The notes beneath the pieces are model-generated. The model searched no databases and had not been told where the DNA came from. It saw only the letters and a list, made by a program, of their open reading frames with translations. DNA of 64,000 nucleotides from Myxocyprinus asiaticus. Lineage: Eukaryota; Chordata; Actinopteri; Cypriniformes; Catostomidae. The stretch is from the NCBI RefSeq assembly GCF_019703515.2, contig NC_059365.1, positions 42,304,501 to 42,368,500 on the forward strand, in the 5' to 3' direction. The position numbers and the translations under genes are program-made. This document shows, in pieces, positions 35,211 through 45,643 of this stretch (positions within the stretch are counted from its first letter, which is position 1; every line of letters begins with the position of its first letter).

Positions 35211-35376
35211 CCACGAGGGGGAGTCATTCCAGGAAGAAGTTCAGTGGCACAGTCATAAGAACGATGCAGAAGTAGACCAGAGGCCTTAGTCTTGGAGAAA
35301 ACCTCATTTAGATCTTGATATTTGACAGGAAGTTGAAACATGGTTTGATGCTCTGGACTTTCTATGGTCGTGGTTC

Positions 35377-35940
35377 CTATAGTGAGCTTGGGTAGTTGAA
35401 GGCAATGGACATGACAATATGAAGACCAACGGGTGAGTTGTCGATCTGACCAAGAGAGCTGAGGATTATGTAGCTCCAACCAAGAATAATAATAGGATGG
35501 TTCGGAGAGGTGGTGATTAATAAGGAGATGTGTTCATAATGAAGAGCGCTGACCTGAAGCATGAGGGGTTTAGTGCGATGAGTTATGACACCATCTCCAA
35601 TAGGTCCTCCATCAATGGCCTGAATAATTTTGGGTTGTAACAATGACTCTGTGGGTATATTTAATTTCTTCACAGTCTCATGATCGATGAAGTTATCAGC
35701 AGCTCCTGAGTCGATCATTGCTGTTAACACAGAAAACCCTTCAGAGTATCGTAGCGCAACAGGTATCGTAAAATTTCTGTCGACAGTAACTTGGAGAGGA
35801 CTCACCAGGTTTGAGTGGGTATTGGGACTGCTGTCCATGGTTCTGCCGGAGGAAGCACGAAGAGCACACTTTTCAATGAGATGATCTGGTTTACCGCAAT
35901 AAAAACAACAATGTTCTCTGTGTCTTCTTTCCCTTTCCAC
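35377..35940 (-). pseudogene. Gypsy zinc knuckle and aspartic protease
   Basis: 187 codons on minus. Residues 14-26 form CFYCGKPDHLIEKC, a CCHC knuckle of Gag that binds RNA. Further on, VLTAMIDSGAADNFIDHETV is the retropepsin-like active site (DSGA), which would cut the polyprotein. The tail (LGWSYIILSSLGQIDNSP) leads into the RT region. This piece is still open, but the upstream gag is in another frame. Confidence 0.82.
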
Positions 35941-35949
35941 TTCATTTAA

Positions 35950-36681
35950 TCATGCATGTCCGATTTGCATGGGTTCCATGATTTCGTTGGGAGGTAGCAG
36001 TGTTTTCTTGACGATAGGCAAAGTATGATTTAACAGCAGAAGATCAAGACGAATGGATAAATAAATGAGTGAGTCAAGGGAAAGTTGTTCATCTCTGCAT
36101 GCCAGCTCTGTTAATATCTTTGGGTTTAAACCTCGACGAAATATGGACTTAAGTGCAGTGTCATTAAAACAGCTTCCTGCGGCAATTGTTCTGAATTCCA
36201 AGGCATAATCAGACACACTGCGATTTCCTTGAGTGAGGTCTAAGAGTTTCTCCCCCATTTCTCTGCCATCAGGTGAATGATCAAACACACATTTAAATAG
36301 TTCAGTGAAGTGCTGATACGAGGAAACAGATTCTCCTCCTTTTTCTCATACAGCAGATGCCCACAATAATGCTTTCCCAGTTAGTAGATTCATAAAATGT
36401 GGAATCTTGTTAGGTCCAGACATTCCTTCTTTACTGGAGAAATACAAGGAGCATTGTAGTAAAAAGCCTTTGCACTGAGAAACGTCAACTGAGAATTTGT
36501 CAGGCATGGGCATCGGTGGGTTAATAGTGATGATCCATGTGGGTGGAGGTAATGCAGAGATAGTTTGTGTGATGAGATCAACCTTGGCATTGAGATCAGT
36601 GAGGTATTGTTGTTGTTGTTCCATTAACTGTCCACGATGAGTGAAGGCTTGTTTCCACTCTATGTTGCCTGCTGCATCCAT
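35950..36681 (-). pseudogene. Gypsy gag, two fragments
   Basis: Fragment 1 (36346-36681) starts at an ATG 20 bp inside the LTR (MDAAGNIEWKQAF). It has a Gln-rich coiled-coil-like start (QLMEQQQQYLTDLNAK) and the capsid-like motif DVSQCKGFLLQCSLYF and MNLLTGKALLWASAV. Fragment 2 (35950-36288) continues with FDHSPDGREMGEKLLDLTQG and SVSDYALEFRTIAAGSCFND, typical of gypsy gag. A frameshift separates them near 36290-36345. Gag would form the particle that packages the RNA. Confidence 0.82.
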
Positions 36682-36700
36682 GAGAATCGGTGAAGTATTC

Positions 36701-37129
36701 TGTCAGATAAATCACCAGGAGAGTAGGATGCAAGTGCAGTTTTAATGAAGATTAGGCAATAATCCAATACAGACGACAAGCAAAATCCATTAATGAGTAC
36801 AGGCAGAAGGTCAGGTGATCGGCAAACAGACATAAACAGGCTTGAGACAATCTCGTGGTCAATAAACAGGCAAAAGTATAATAACAGAGAATCAGGCAGA
36901 ATTTAGTAAGCTTGGTAACTTCAAACACTAGGGAACTGAGCGTATATTTCGCAAGGACTGAATGTGACAGAGTCTCTTATAAAGGGTGCAGTGATAACTG
37001 TGGTAATAATGTGCAGGTATGACTTATCAGAACTCTGGTGACTGAGGTCAAGGTGATGTGTGGGAATTTGAGTCCGTGGTGGCCATATTTGAATGCTGCT
37101 GTGACTGCTGGGAATCTGAGTTCATGACA
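36701..37129 (-). repeat. Gypsy 5' LTR
   Basis: 429 bp, paired with 33586-34022. On minus the LTR is followed directly by ~20 bp and the gag ATG. Confidence 0.92.
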
Positions 37130-37480
37130 CAAAGACATTAGTAATTAATCTTACAGCTCATAAAACATCTTCGTATTAACACTGGCCCTTAACACTTAAA
37201 TAGTTTACTAATTTTAAACCATGACCTGCTCTGCACAGAAATAACTAATATTGGCATTATATTCATGCTGTTTAGCCAGAGGGGAACTGGCCCCCACAGT
37301 GAGCCTGGTTTCTTCCAAGGTTATTTTTTCTCCATTAACCAACATCTTATGGAGTTTTGTGTTCCTTGCCATAGTCGCCTTCGGCTTGCTCACTGGGGTT
37401 CTAAATACAATTATGATTTAATTATTTATTTTTACACACAATTTACAATCATATTTAATCAAACTACACAATGATGACTC
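37130..37480 (+). repeat. 3' UTR end of the host LINE
   Basis: Resumption of the LINE after the gypsy insertion. It contains GCCAGAGGGGAACTGGCCCC and GCCTTCGGCTTGCTCACTGG, phrases I recognise from the 3' ends of fish L2/CR1-group LINEs. It fades out near 37480. Confidence 0.65.
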
Positions 37481-38292
37481 GCTTCTTTGGCAGTACAGCT
37501 ACTGAATCTCCCGTTGTCTCTGCTGCTAAAGCACAATAATAAGTATATTCAATTGTGTTCTTTTCACTCTTCGCATCACTAAACAACAACACTGTTTGCT
37601 ACATAAGCATAGCCAAGCGTATCTACGTAGGTGGCAGCCAATGACGCAAGGATTCTCTTCTTCAACGTTTAATGAAACACTGCAGGTCATGTGATTTCAA
37701 CATGGTGACAGACATTGAGGGGGTGACCTGCACCATGTATAATAAAAACGTCCTGGTTACTTGCATAACCTCCATTATTTACATCATACCCAAGGGGAAG
37801 ACACTGCGGAGACCACACCCCGCCCGGGGGGGGGGGAGTATTTTGAGTGGAAATATGTCACATGGTCTTGCCGAGCTTTGTCGGAAGTATGTCATGTGGA
37901 GAAATCCCATAGTAGGTCCTGCGCTACGGGGGAGGAGTTTCTACAAACATGGTGAATGGGGCAGAGGGGCCTCTGCCCAAGGAAGATGCAGTTTACCAAC
38001 AGGGAAACGAATTAGCGGAAGATATACGTCGCATGGGGTTACCTATGGGGAACCAACACATGCAGAGCACCTATCCCAGTACAGGGCTTAGTTAGCACAT
38101 GTACTGAGCCGGCAGCGAGTTTCTTCACAACTCATCTGCCACAGGGCTCGGAGGAAGTCATCCAGGGAACACAGTTTGTGAACACTACTGAGAGTCAACA
38201 GAGCACGTCTTCAGCTCAAGGGAGGTGAAAGGCGCTATGCGCAAGCGATACACCCGGCCACCTGTCCCGGACTTACCTGCTTGTGCCTGTCA

Positions 38293-39162
38293 CTACACGG
38301 GATGAAACCGGTTCCACCCGGAGATTGTAGAACCTTGCAGTGGTGTTGCCCAGCCTGCTGCTCTGCAAATGTCTGTTAGAGAGGTGCCACTGGTCAAGGC
38401 CCAGGAGGCCGTCACACTCCTGGTAGAATGGCCTTGTAGCCCTGCTGGGGGCGGCACATCCTGAGTGTGATATGCCATTGCTATGGCATCAATGACCCAG
38501 TGGGTGATCCTCTGCTTGGAGACAGCGCTTCCTTTCCGCTGTCCACCAAAGCAGACAAAGAGCTGCTCAGAGACTCTAAAGCTCTGCGTGTGATCCAAAT
38601 AGATGCATAAAGCGCACACCAGACACAGCAACCTCAGGGCTGGGTCTGCCTCCTCCTGGGGCACCACCTGATCCCTAAATGGGGTCGTGGGAACCTTGGG
38701 CATATAGCCCGGTCGGGGTCTCAGGATCACGTGAGAGTAGCCCGGACCGAACTCCAGGCACGTTTCGCTGACAGAGAACGCTTGCAGGTCACCTACCCTC
38801 TTGATGGAAGTGAGTGCCGTCAGGAGGGCAGTCTTTAAAGAAAGTGCCTTAAGCTCAGCTGAATGCAGGGGCTCAAAGGGGGCTCCCCGTAGACCCTGAA
38901 GAACTACAGAGAGGCCCCATGAGGGAATGAGGCATGGTCTGAAGGGATTTAACCTCCTGGCGCCTCTCAGGAACCTGATGATTAGGTCGTGCTTCCCTAA
39001 GGACTTACCGTCCACTGTGTCATGGTGTGCCACTATACATATAGGGCTACATGCACCTTCAAGGTGGAGGGGGACAGCCGCCCTTCCAACCTCTCCTGCA
39101 GGAAGGAAAGCACCGATCATACTGCGCATCTCTGGGGGTCTTCGCGTCGGGAAGAACACCAC
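38293..39162 (-). pseudogene. DIRS tyrosine recombinase, nearly full frame
   Basis: A 289-codon minus-strand frame. It includes GKHDLIIRFLRGARRLNPFR (about residues 55-75), HVILRPRPGYMPKVPTTPF, RLLCLVCALCIYLDHTQSFR, and the C-terminal GHSTRSVTASWALTSGTSL, which contains the catalytic H-x2-R box, then DICRAAGWAT. Directly afterwards a small indel shifts the frame, so the FYNLR block holding the nucleophilic Tyr is read out of frame (codons at about 38295-38330). The enzyme would integrate the circular DIRS DNA; as encoded it lacks the Tyr. Confidence 0.85.
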
Positions 39163-39367
39163 TTAGCGAACAGAAGCCACTTCAAGGCATACAGGTGCCT
39201 CGTTGAGGGGGCCCTAGCCTGAGTGATCGTGTCTACCACAATGGGTGGTAAGCCACTTAAGTCTTCCACATCCCGTCAAGGGGCCAGACATGGAGATTCC
39301 AGAGGTCTGGTCCCGGGTGCCAGATGGTGCCTTGTCCCTGAGAAAGAAGGTCCTTCCTCAGGGGAAT

Positions 39368-40063
39368 TCACCGGGGGGGGGCTGTTGTGAGGAGCATGAT
39401 GTCCGAGAACCATGTCTTGGTGGGCCAGTAGGGTGCTACCAGGACAACCTGCTCCTCGTCCTCCCTGACCTTGCACAGGGTCTGTGCAAGTAGGCTCACT
39501 GGGGAAAATGCATATTTGCATAGTCCAGGGGGCCAGCTGTGTGCCAGCGTGTCTATACTGAGAGGTGCCACGGTCAGGGCATACCAGAGCGGGCAGTGTG
39601 AGGATTCTTGGGAAGCGAACAGGTCTACCTGTGCCTGCCCGAATCGACTCCAAATCAGCTGGACCACCTGAGGGTGGAGTCTCCACTCTCCCCTGAGGGT
39701 AACCTGTCATGACAGCATGTCCGCTACAGTGTTGAGGTCTCCTGGGATGTGAGTGTCTCACAGCGACTTGAGGTACTGCTGACTCCAGAGGAGGAGACGG
39801 CGGGCAAGTTGTGACATACAACGGTAGCGTAAACCGCCTTGACGGTTGATGTATGCCACCATTGCTGTGTTGTCTGTCTGAACTAACACATGCTTGCCCT
39901 GGATCAATGGCCGAAACCTCCGCAGGGCGAGCAGAATTGCCAACAACTCGAGGCAGCTGATGTACCAATGTAGCCGTGGGCCCGACCAGGAGCCGGCGGC
40001 TGCGTGCCCGTTGCATAAAGCACCCAGCCCATTTTGGAGGTGTCTGTCATAACCATGACGCAC
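39368..40063 (-). pseudogene. DIRS RNase H region, frameshifted
   Basis: The minus frame at 39758-40063 reads NGHAAAGSWSGPRLHWYISC, LELLAILLALRRFRPLI and TDNTAMVAYINRQGGLRYR, with E of CLELLA and D of TDNT as acidic residues of RNase H. An overlapping frame continues with MVQLIWSRFGQAQVDLFAS and LWYALTVAPLSIDTLAHSWP, the DIRS post-RNase H segment. It is split from the RT fingers by a deletion and frameshifts. Confidence 0.78.
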
Positions 40064-40079
40064 CTGGAGACCTGCTCTT

Positions 40080-40694
40080 GTGGAACACCTGCCCGTAGAA
40101 ATGTGAGGGTCTGAGTTGAGGTAGAATGCGTTTTTGCATCAGCATCTTGAACGGGAGACTGTGTAAAGCCCGGTTCAGGACTCGCAGGTCCAAGATTGGC
40201 CGCAACCAACCGCCTTTCTCCAGTACAATGAAGTAGTAAAACCCCGTCTTCATCTCGGCTGGAAGGACAGGCTCTATCACTCCCTTCCGTAGGAGGGTTG
40301 CTATTTCCGCACGCAAGGTAGCGCCATTCTCGTCCTTCACCGAGGTGAAGTGGATGGCGCTGATCCTGGGCAAATGCCTGGTGAACTGAATTGCGTGGCT
40401 GAGTTGGACGGTCCGGACCAGCCATTGCAACGGGTTGGAAAGCGCAAGCCACGCATCCAAGCTCCAGACGAGGGGGACCAAGGGGACAATCTCGTTGTAC
40501 GTAACGGCCGGTGGGGCCTTGCGGCGGGGCGGAGCCTGAGGTGCCATGTCGTGCCGTGGCCGTGCTGAGTTCAGGGACATCGAAGCACTTACCTGCTCCT
40601 TATGACCACCCCCGGAGCAGCCTGGCATGGGGGAGGAAGAGGCCTGTCCTCGTGACCCGTTGAGACCGTCACATCTGGGGTGGATTTGTGCCAC
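40080..40694 (-). pseudogene. DIRS reverse transcriptase, fingers only
   Basis: A minus frame from about 40694 with YNEIVPLVPLVWSLDAWLAL, FTRHLPRISAIHFTSVKDEN, TLRAEIATLLRKGVIEPVLP and WLRPILDLRVLNRALHSLPF, then MLMQKRILPQL. The next blocks of a DIRS RT (palm with the catalytic DD) are absent; sequence jumps to the RNase H side (LTFLRAGVPQEQVSR in an overlapping frame). The element therefore could not reverse transcribe on its own. Confidence 0.82.
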
Positions 40695-41846
40695 AGCTGG
40701 GCGCGCAGGGGCGGAGAGACCGCTGCTGGAGCGCCAACCCTGCCAAAATGGAATGGTGGACGGTGGTCATGATGACGGCCGTGCGCACCGGGTATGTGAC
40801 ACAGAGAACAAGGAAACCACTCTTTTGCTGAACTCTTGGGTACCGCAGCCACTTGGGCATGTGGCGAAATTAAAAGAAAAGGTAACAAAAGATTCTCCTC
40901 CCGGCCCTCCACCGGGGGATGGAGTGCTCTGCTTATCCAGCAGAGGTGAATGAACAGTCGTGGGAATTCAGCTCAGTGAGCATCGACCGTTTGGCTCCAA
41001 AGAGAAAATCTGAATGAGCAGTTGCATACCAGCTCCTTTTATACCATATGTTCGGAGGATTGGTATGCAAATACCACTCGCCAATTTTCATTGGCCTTTT
41101 TTCAAAGACCAGAGGTGATTCGGGCTCCCAAGAGTGACCCCTAGTGTCACTACATCGACACAACGTCGTGTGAGTGACAGATAGGGAACACTTTTTATAG
41201 AAAACTATTATGAGTACAGTCTTCATCTCATGTGAGTGTACACTATTTGAATCAAACTTCACAAAACACAATTCATTCTTTAATGTGTAAAACTTTTTAA
41301 ATTAGCTCCAAATTACTGAGTGCACCTTTAATGTAGCATTGAGATGTCAAAATAATTTCAGTAAACAGGTTGTTCACACGGTGCTAACCAGTACAAATAA
41401 ACAATTCACAAAGAATTAAATAATATCATCTGGTAGTTATATTATTACAAATGTTTACTTCATGTAGTAGCTTCAATAGCTGGGTTTCCATCCACATTCT
41501 GTATTTTGGTCACACTTTATTTTACAGTGTCTATGTTACTGTGTATTTATAAGTAATTACTGATCAACATGCTAGTTCATTACAAGTAAGTACTTATCAA
41601 CATGTAGTTGCTGTGTAATTATTTTGAAGAGCTGCTTAATATTACATATTGTTATTATAATAACTATAGTAATAATTAATTATAGGAATGTAATATGTGT
41701 AACATGGACACCCTTACAAAAAATTTAGTATGTTCTGGTAAAATAGCCGCAAACTTGCAAAAAAATTGCACCAAATTTGCTTCTCATTATTTTCACATGC
41801 AAATGAGCTTATGATTCACCACAAATGTTTGCCAGAAGTTTACAGC

Positions 41847-43009
41847 TGTCACAGATACACCAGACTCCCTCTCTCACTCCACACTCCGCTCTCTCTCCCT
41901 CACTGCCGACACAGCGCTCACTCTCCCCTGAGTTGATCACATGCACCTGCACATCAATAGTGACTAATTAAGTACTGCATTTATACCCAGCTTTCACACA
42001 CACTCGCTGTCTGTTCTCGTCAATGTTTCCCCTGAGACCACGGACTTCCTAGTTTTGACTAACTTCCGTGTTAATATACTTACCTTGTTATTGTTCTCAT
42101 CTGTGTTTCATGTTGGTTCATCCTCTGTTTATCCTCCAGTGTTTGGACTCTCCTATGTCATTTAAGTTTCCTGCAAATATCAAAAGACTGTTGTGAGTTA
42201 ACTATTCATCTGTACATCGCATTATTCCCCTGTCTGGATATCACTCACCTGCTGTCTGCATCACCACTGTATCTGGACTGACTCACCTGTTGTTTTCATC
42301 ACTGCTTCATTCACCTGTTCAATAAACCCCACGATTGAGTCCATATCTCTGTGAGTTTCTCCATGACAGAAGAACAGACCACCAAAAAGGACTCAGTGGG
42401 GGCTTCCAATATTCCACCAACACCGATGAGCACAATCATTAGGATCATGGAGCTGACTGGTGTATTTCCGGGGCTGTTCAGACAAGATCTTCCTCTTCTG
42501 GTATATACAACAAAGTTTTGTCAACTCGCTACCTCAACCACAATATCTGACTCCTACCTCAGATCCATTTATGGACTGGGACTGAACTTCCAACGACGTA
42601 CAGCTCTTGGTCAACGGCAACAACCATGGAGGTCACATTCTCCCCTTACACAGTGGGTTATTGTGGGAACCCCGGGCCGCTTCCAATGCCCATGCCAGCC
42701 TTCCATGGCTCCTTGTTCCAAGCCTTCCACGGCTTCGCCCTTTGAGCCTTACATGGTTCCTTGCTCTAAGCCTCCCACGGCATCTTGCTCCAAACCTCTC
42801 ATGGCTCCAGCTTCCATGGCTCCACCCCTCGAGCCTCCCACGGCTCTGCCTTCCTTGGCTCTGCCCCTCGAGCCTCCCGTGGCTCCACCTTCCCTGGCTC
42901 CGCCCTTCGAGCCTCCCATGGCTCCGCCTCCCACGGATCCATCCCTCGAGCCTTCCACGGCTCCGCCCCTCGAGCCCATATCCCTGCCTCTGTGAGATTC
43001 TCCGTGACA
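41847..43009 (+). mobile_element. Gag-only LTR element, mostly deleted
   Basis: It starts TGTCACAGATACACCAGAC and ends GATTCTCCGTGACA. A left LTR of ~520 bp ends at about 42367 (GAGTTTCTCCATGACA, after an AATAAA near 42323). Only the last ~35 bp of the right LTR remain. Flanking CAGC on both sides (41843-41846 and 43011-43014) fits a partly preserved duplication. The interior encodes a gag-like protein related to that at 60.9-61.2 kb. Confidence 0.7.
42364..42995 (+). pseudogene. Gag-like protein with Pro/Ser-rich repeats
   Basis: The frame starts MTEEQTTKKDSVGASNIPPT just after the LTR. Residues around position 75 read out of frame relative to the family: another frame gives SPYTVGYCGNPGP, matching SLYTVDYSGNPGP of the 61-kb element. 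From about 42690 the sequence is a tandem array of ~24-39-bp units rich in CCTC-CATGGCTCC, giving PPLEPPTALPSLALPLEPP. The array is open in several frames on both strands. The C-terminus runs into the right LTR remnant. Function is probably Gag-like packaging, by homology only. Confidence 0.6.
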
Positions 43010-43903
43010 GCAGCCCTCCAGCTGTAGTGGTAAACCTGCAGAAAACCTTTGGCAACATTGGACAATTTGCCACAAGTTTGCAGCAAAGCTCATTTGCATG
43101 TGAAAATAATCAGTGCCGAATTTGCGGCAACTTTGCCATTTTAAGGGCACTGTAAATTAAAGTGTTTCCCATATTTTTATGGAAATTTGGGATATTGCAT
43201 AAGAATGCTGGATGGAAACACCAAGGTGCCAATAAAATGCACATTAAAAATCTATAAGCTCACTTGAGGTGTATACATTTTTTATTTGATAGGAAGACAT
43301 GTGAATAAACTATAATGGAAAGGAATTTACAGATAGAATTTATATAGGAATCCAGATGCACATTAAAAAAGTCATGTGTTTTACCTCAACAAGTAATCTG
43401 ACTGGATGGTGCTGGAGGCGGAATGTTGCTCTATGACCATGTGCTACACGGATGGATTTTGCTATTGCCAACCATCTCCGTGTTTGCATCAGCATCTCCA
43501 CCGTAGGCTTTTACATTCACGTCCTCCTGTCAATGTCGACAGGGTAGACTAGGGTGGAGAATTCCATGACTGCAGCTAGGGGCCCCAGGTAAGCCAGTGC
43601 ATTAATGCAGCCCTGCTATCAGCCTAACTCCAAGAACTGTCTGACACGCAGACATTTGACATCTGCCACAGATCGTTAGCAAACATGATGTTCAAACATG
43701 AGTGTTTTGTCTGTACACTCTAAACCGCAAGTAATTTATTAAATGAAAAAAGAGCTACAGTAGCTACAATTTCCCTGGAAGTGACAATTTTGTTCTCTTG
43801 AACACATGGGATAAAAACACTGATATAATTTTTTTTTTGAAATTGTGATATTGTGATATTTTTGCATACATTTAATTCACAATTTTGATGGAAACACCTT
43901 GAT

Positions 43904-44215
43904 CACATGGGAAATCTACATGTTACTCACAAAGGTTCCAGAAATCAACCTCAATCTGTACCTCAATATTGACAAATGGCATCTCCCATCAGACATTTTT
44001 GCATCAATTTAAGAGTGTTTATCTTCTCCTGTGGTGCAACCATGATAGCACTTTGCATCTGCAGTGTCAGAGACCCACGTTCTTGTCCTGTGTTGAAACC
44101 AGGAAGTATTTGCATAATCAATGATGAGCGCGATTCGAAGATTCCATTTTTCCCCCTAAGATTCCATTTTTACTCCATTGACGGTTAGGTTTAGGGTTGG
44201 GGTTTGGGGGTAGAG
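43904..44215. other. Intergenic, old repeat pieces
   Basis: Includes GACGGTTAGGTTTAGGGTTG, shared with the SINE-like repeat at 1.4-1.9 kb. Nothing else was recognised. Confidence 0.4.
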
Positions 44216-45643
44216 TTAAAGGGGTCATGTCATGAGCAATAAAATTGTCCTTGATATTTTGACATATATACTATATTTTGTCATTGTACTATAAAAGCAT
44301 ACTGTAAGTTTCATAACTTAAAACTTCATTTTCAGTCCAAAAAGGGCATTTATCGTTTCTACTCATTACAGTGTCATTTGAATAGCCCCGCCTCCACAAA
44401 ATACATAATCGTCGGGGTGAACTGATAGAGCAGCTGAGGTACCTCAACTCTTAAAGGTGCACAGAGTAACTTTTTCTTTGTGTCATCTTGGACTTACACT
44501 GACACCTAGCGGCTTGGATGTAGCATCATTTAAAATCAATCTTTTTCAGTTTCAGATGCCATTGTAGAAATTTAGTATTCACAGTCAGCCATGATTACTT
44601 TAATCAATGAGTAAAAGTGTCCAATAACAGGACGGTTACTGAGATTAAGCGAGTAGTATTCATCTGTCATGTGATTCTAACATGGCAGCCCCCATGTGCG
44701 GACCCTCTCCATGTAGAATAAAACATCTTTTATAAGGTTATTGATATGACTGGAGTCTTCGTTTTAATGTGAGTGGTCATGATTTCCTACATATATTGCA
44801 AAATTACAATTCATTTTTAATGAGGAAAAAATTACTGAGTGCACCTTTAAAGTGGTACTATTGTTACTGTAGTTTGCTTTTAACCAACAAAAAGATTAAG
44901 ATGTCAAGTGAGGTCTCCAGACTTTGTTTCATGTATTTTGGCCTAAATGAATGCATCGGGATGGCCATTGTCCTATATTTAAGCAGCAAAACTGTCAAGG
45001 GCAATCCCCTCTCCTGGTCAACTGGTGAACATCCTGATTTTCCAGTTACACGTGATGCGTACTGAAGCAGCCACACTGCAGAGGCGAACACCTGGGTCGA
45101 CGTCCAATACAGCTGGATACAGATTTATTAACCCTTCACATTCGCAGCATGTGTTAGTCTGGACTATTTTCACTATTCTTAGCTTTATATAGCATTATTT
45201 TATCACTATATCTTGTAAGCCTAATAATATAAATATTCAAAAGCAACAGTAAGCCAACTTTGTTCAGTTTTCAACTGTTATTTCAGTCAGAACAACTGTA
45301 TTTTTATTTTATTTTTTTAGCGTGCTTCACATAAAATGGGACATATGGCTATTAATGATTGCCTGGACTGAGTGCTTCCAGTGAATTTTGTAAATTGCTT
45401 GCACGTTTTCATTCTTTTTTTAAAAATAGCAGTTCCACAAGTGTTAGCAGAACTGTAGGCGTGTATATTAAAGTCTTAAAGAGGACAGCACAGAAGGCCA
45501 GAGACAGGTGGGAAAAGGTAATTTAAAACTATTTTATGACTGTTTTTTTGTTTGTTTGTTTTTTGTGCAAAAACCTTTACTAACATTATAAGTGAACCGC
45601 AGGAAAATTAATAAAGTAAAAATGAATGACATGACCCCTTTAA
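44216..45643. mobile_element. TTAA element hosting a second TTAA MITE
   Basis: The ends are TTAA-AGGGGTCATGTCATGAG (44216) and ATGACATGACCCCT-TTAA (45643), inverted over ~14 bp with TTAA on each side. MITE copy 2 of family A (44451-44850) lies inside. A frame at 44900-45065 (MSSEVSRLCFMYFGLNE) is open but unrecognised. Confidence 0.75.
44451..44850 (+). mobile_element. TTAA MITE family A, copy 2 (complete)
   Basis: Starts TTAA-AGGTGCACAGAGTAAC and ends TTACTGAGTGCACCT-TTAA. It is 400 bp and the best reference copy in the window. Confidence 0.88.

Larger units (their letters stand above)
33586..37129 (-). mobile_element. Ty3/gypsy chromovirus-like LTR retrotransposon, internally deleted
   Basis: Two LTRs (33586-34022 and 36701-37129), both TGTCA...TGACA, frame a minus-strand element. 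The gag ATG (36681) lies ~20 bp inside the 5' LTR. A zinc knuckle, protease and partial RT follow. A deletion near 34550 removes RNase H and the integrase core. The integrase C-terminus and a chromodomain precede a G-rich polypurine tract (read on minus, CTTTGGGGGGGGGCTC) next to the 3' LTR. Flanks CAATA / CAAAG do not make a clean 5-bp duplication. It is 3.5 kb long, whereas about 5 kb is expected for a complete element. It inserted in the 3' UTR of the LINE. Confidence 0.88.
27395..37480 (+). mobile_element. L2/CR1-like LINE carrying five later insertions
   Basis: Excluding insertions, about 4.8 kb of one plus-strand LINE can be followed: a pyrimidine-rich 5' UTR (27400-27860), ORF1 with Cys finger and SGNH esterase, endonuclease and RT fragments, the C-terminal RT block, then a 3' UTR ending near 37480 with GCCAGAGGGGAACTGGCCCC and GAGCCTGGTTTCTTCCAAGG. 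Insertions: hAT (30205-31222), SINE (31309-31582), SINE (32249-32687), MITE (32776-32968), gypsy (33586-37129). The 3' UTR resumes directly after the gypsy element. Confidence 0.82.
37751..41191 (-). mobile_element. DIRS-like retrotransposon, copy 2 (internally deleted)
   Basis: The right extremity (41000-41191) matches the right repeat of copy 1, including the minus-strand TATA motif and terminal GTGAGTGACAGATAGGGAAC. The left extremity keeps only CCTGGTTACTTGCATAACCT; the rest of that repeat and the internal complementary region are deleted. Minus-strand order: ORF1 remnant, RT fingers, (deletion of RT palm), RNase H, tyrosine recombinase. It was inserted without target duplication in a TTAA MITE. 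Confidence 0.88.
37650..41331 (+). mobile_element. TTAA MITE family A, copy split by DIRS copy 2
   Basis: The left part (about 37670-37750: GGTCATGTGATTTCAACATG, then CACCATGTATAATAAAAA) and right part (about 41192-41331: GTACAGTCTTCATCTCATGT to TTACTGAGTGCACCT-TTAA) match consecutive segments of the intact copy at 44451-44850. The left terminus is too diverged to place. Confidence 0.7.
41721..43149. repeat. Hairpin-rich repeat, split by an LTR element
   Basis: Same family as 24331-24556. The left part starts CCCTTACAAAAAATTTAG and the right part ends CATTTTAAGGG. Insertion of 41847-43009 separates the halves. Confidence 0.6.
41509..43165. mobile_element. TIR element (CACACTTTATTTTACAGTG type)
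   Basis: The left GTCACACTTTATTTTACAGT and right GCACTGTAAATTAAAGTG are inverted. The 5' part carries the phrase TTATAAGTAATTACTGATCA. It is interrupted by the hairpin repeat at 41721-43149. Confidence 0.55.
41478..43903. mobile_element. Outer GGTTTCCATC-type TIR element, multiply interrupted
   Basis: The left end is CTGGGTTTCCATCCACATTC and the right end TTTTGATGGAAACACC; a second TGGATGGAAACACC lies at about 43212. The ends are inverted. The interior holds at least three nested elements (41509-43165, 41721-43149, 41847-43009). The right boundary is tentative. Confidence 0.45.

Noticed and set aside
42351..43155. Several overlapping Pro-, Arg- and Gly-rich frames on both strands
   Set aside because: Only the plus frame after the LTR fits the retroelement layout; the others arise from the repeat array being free of stops in many frames.
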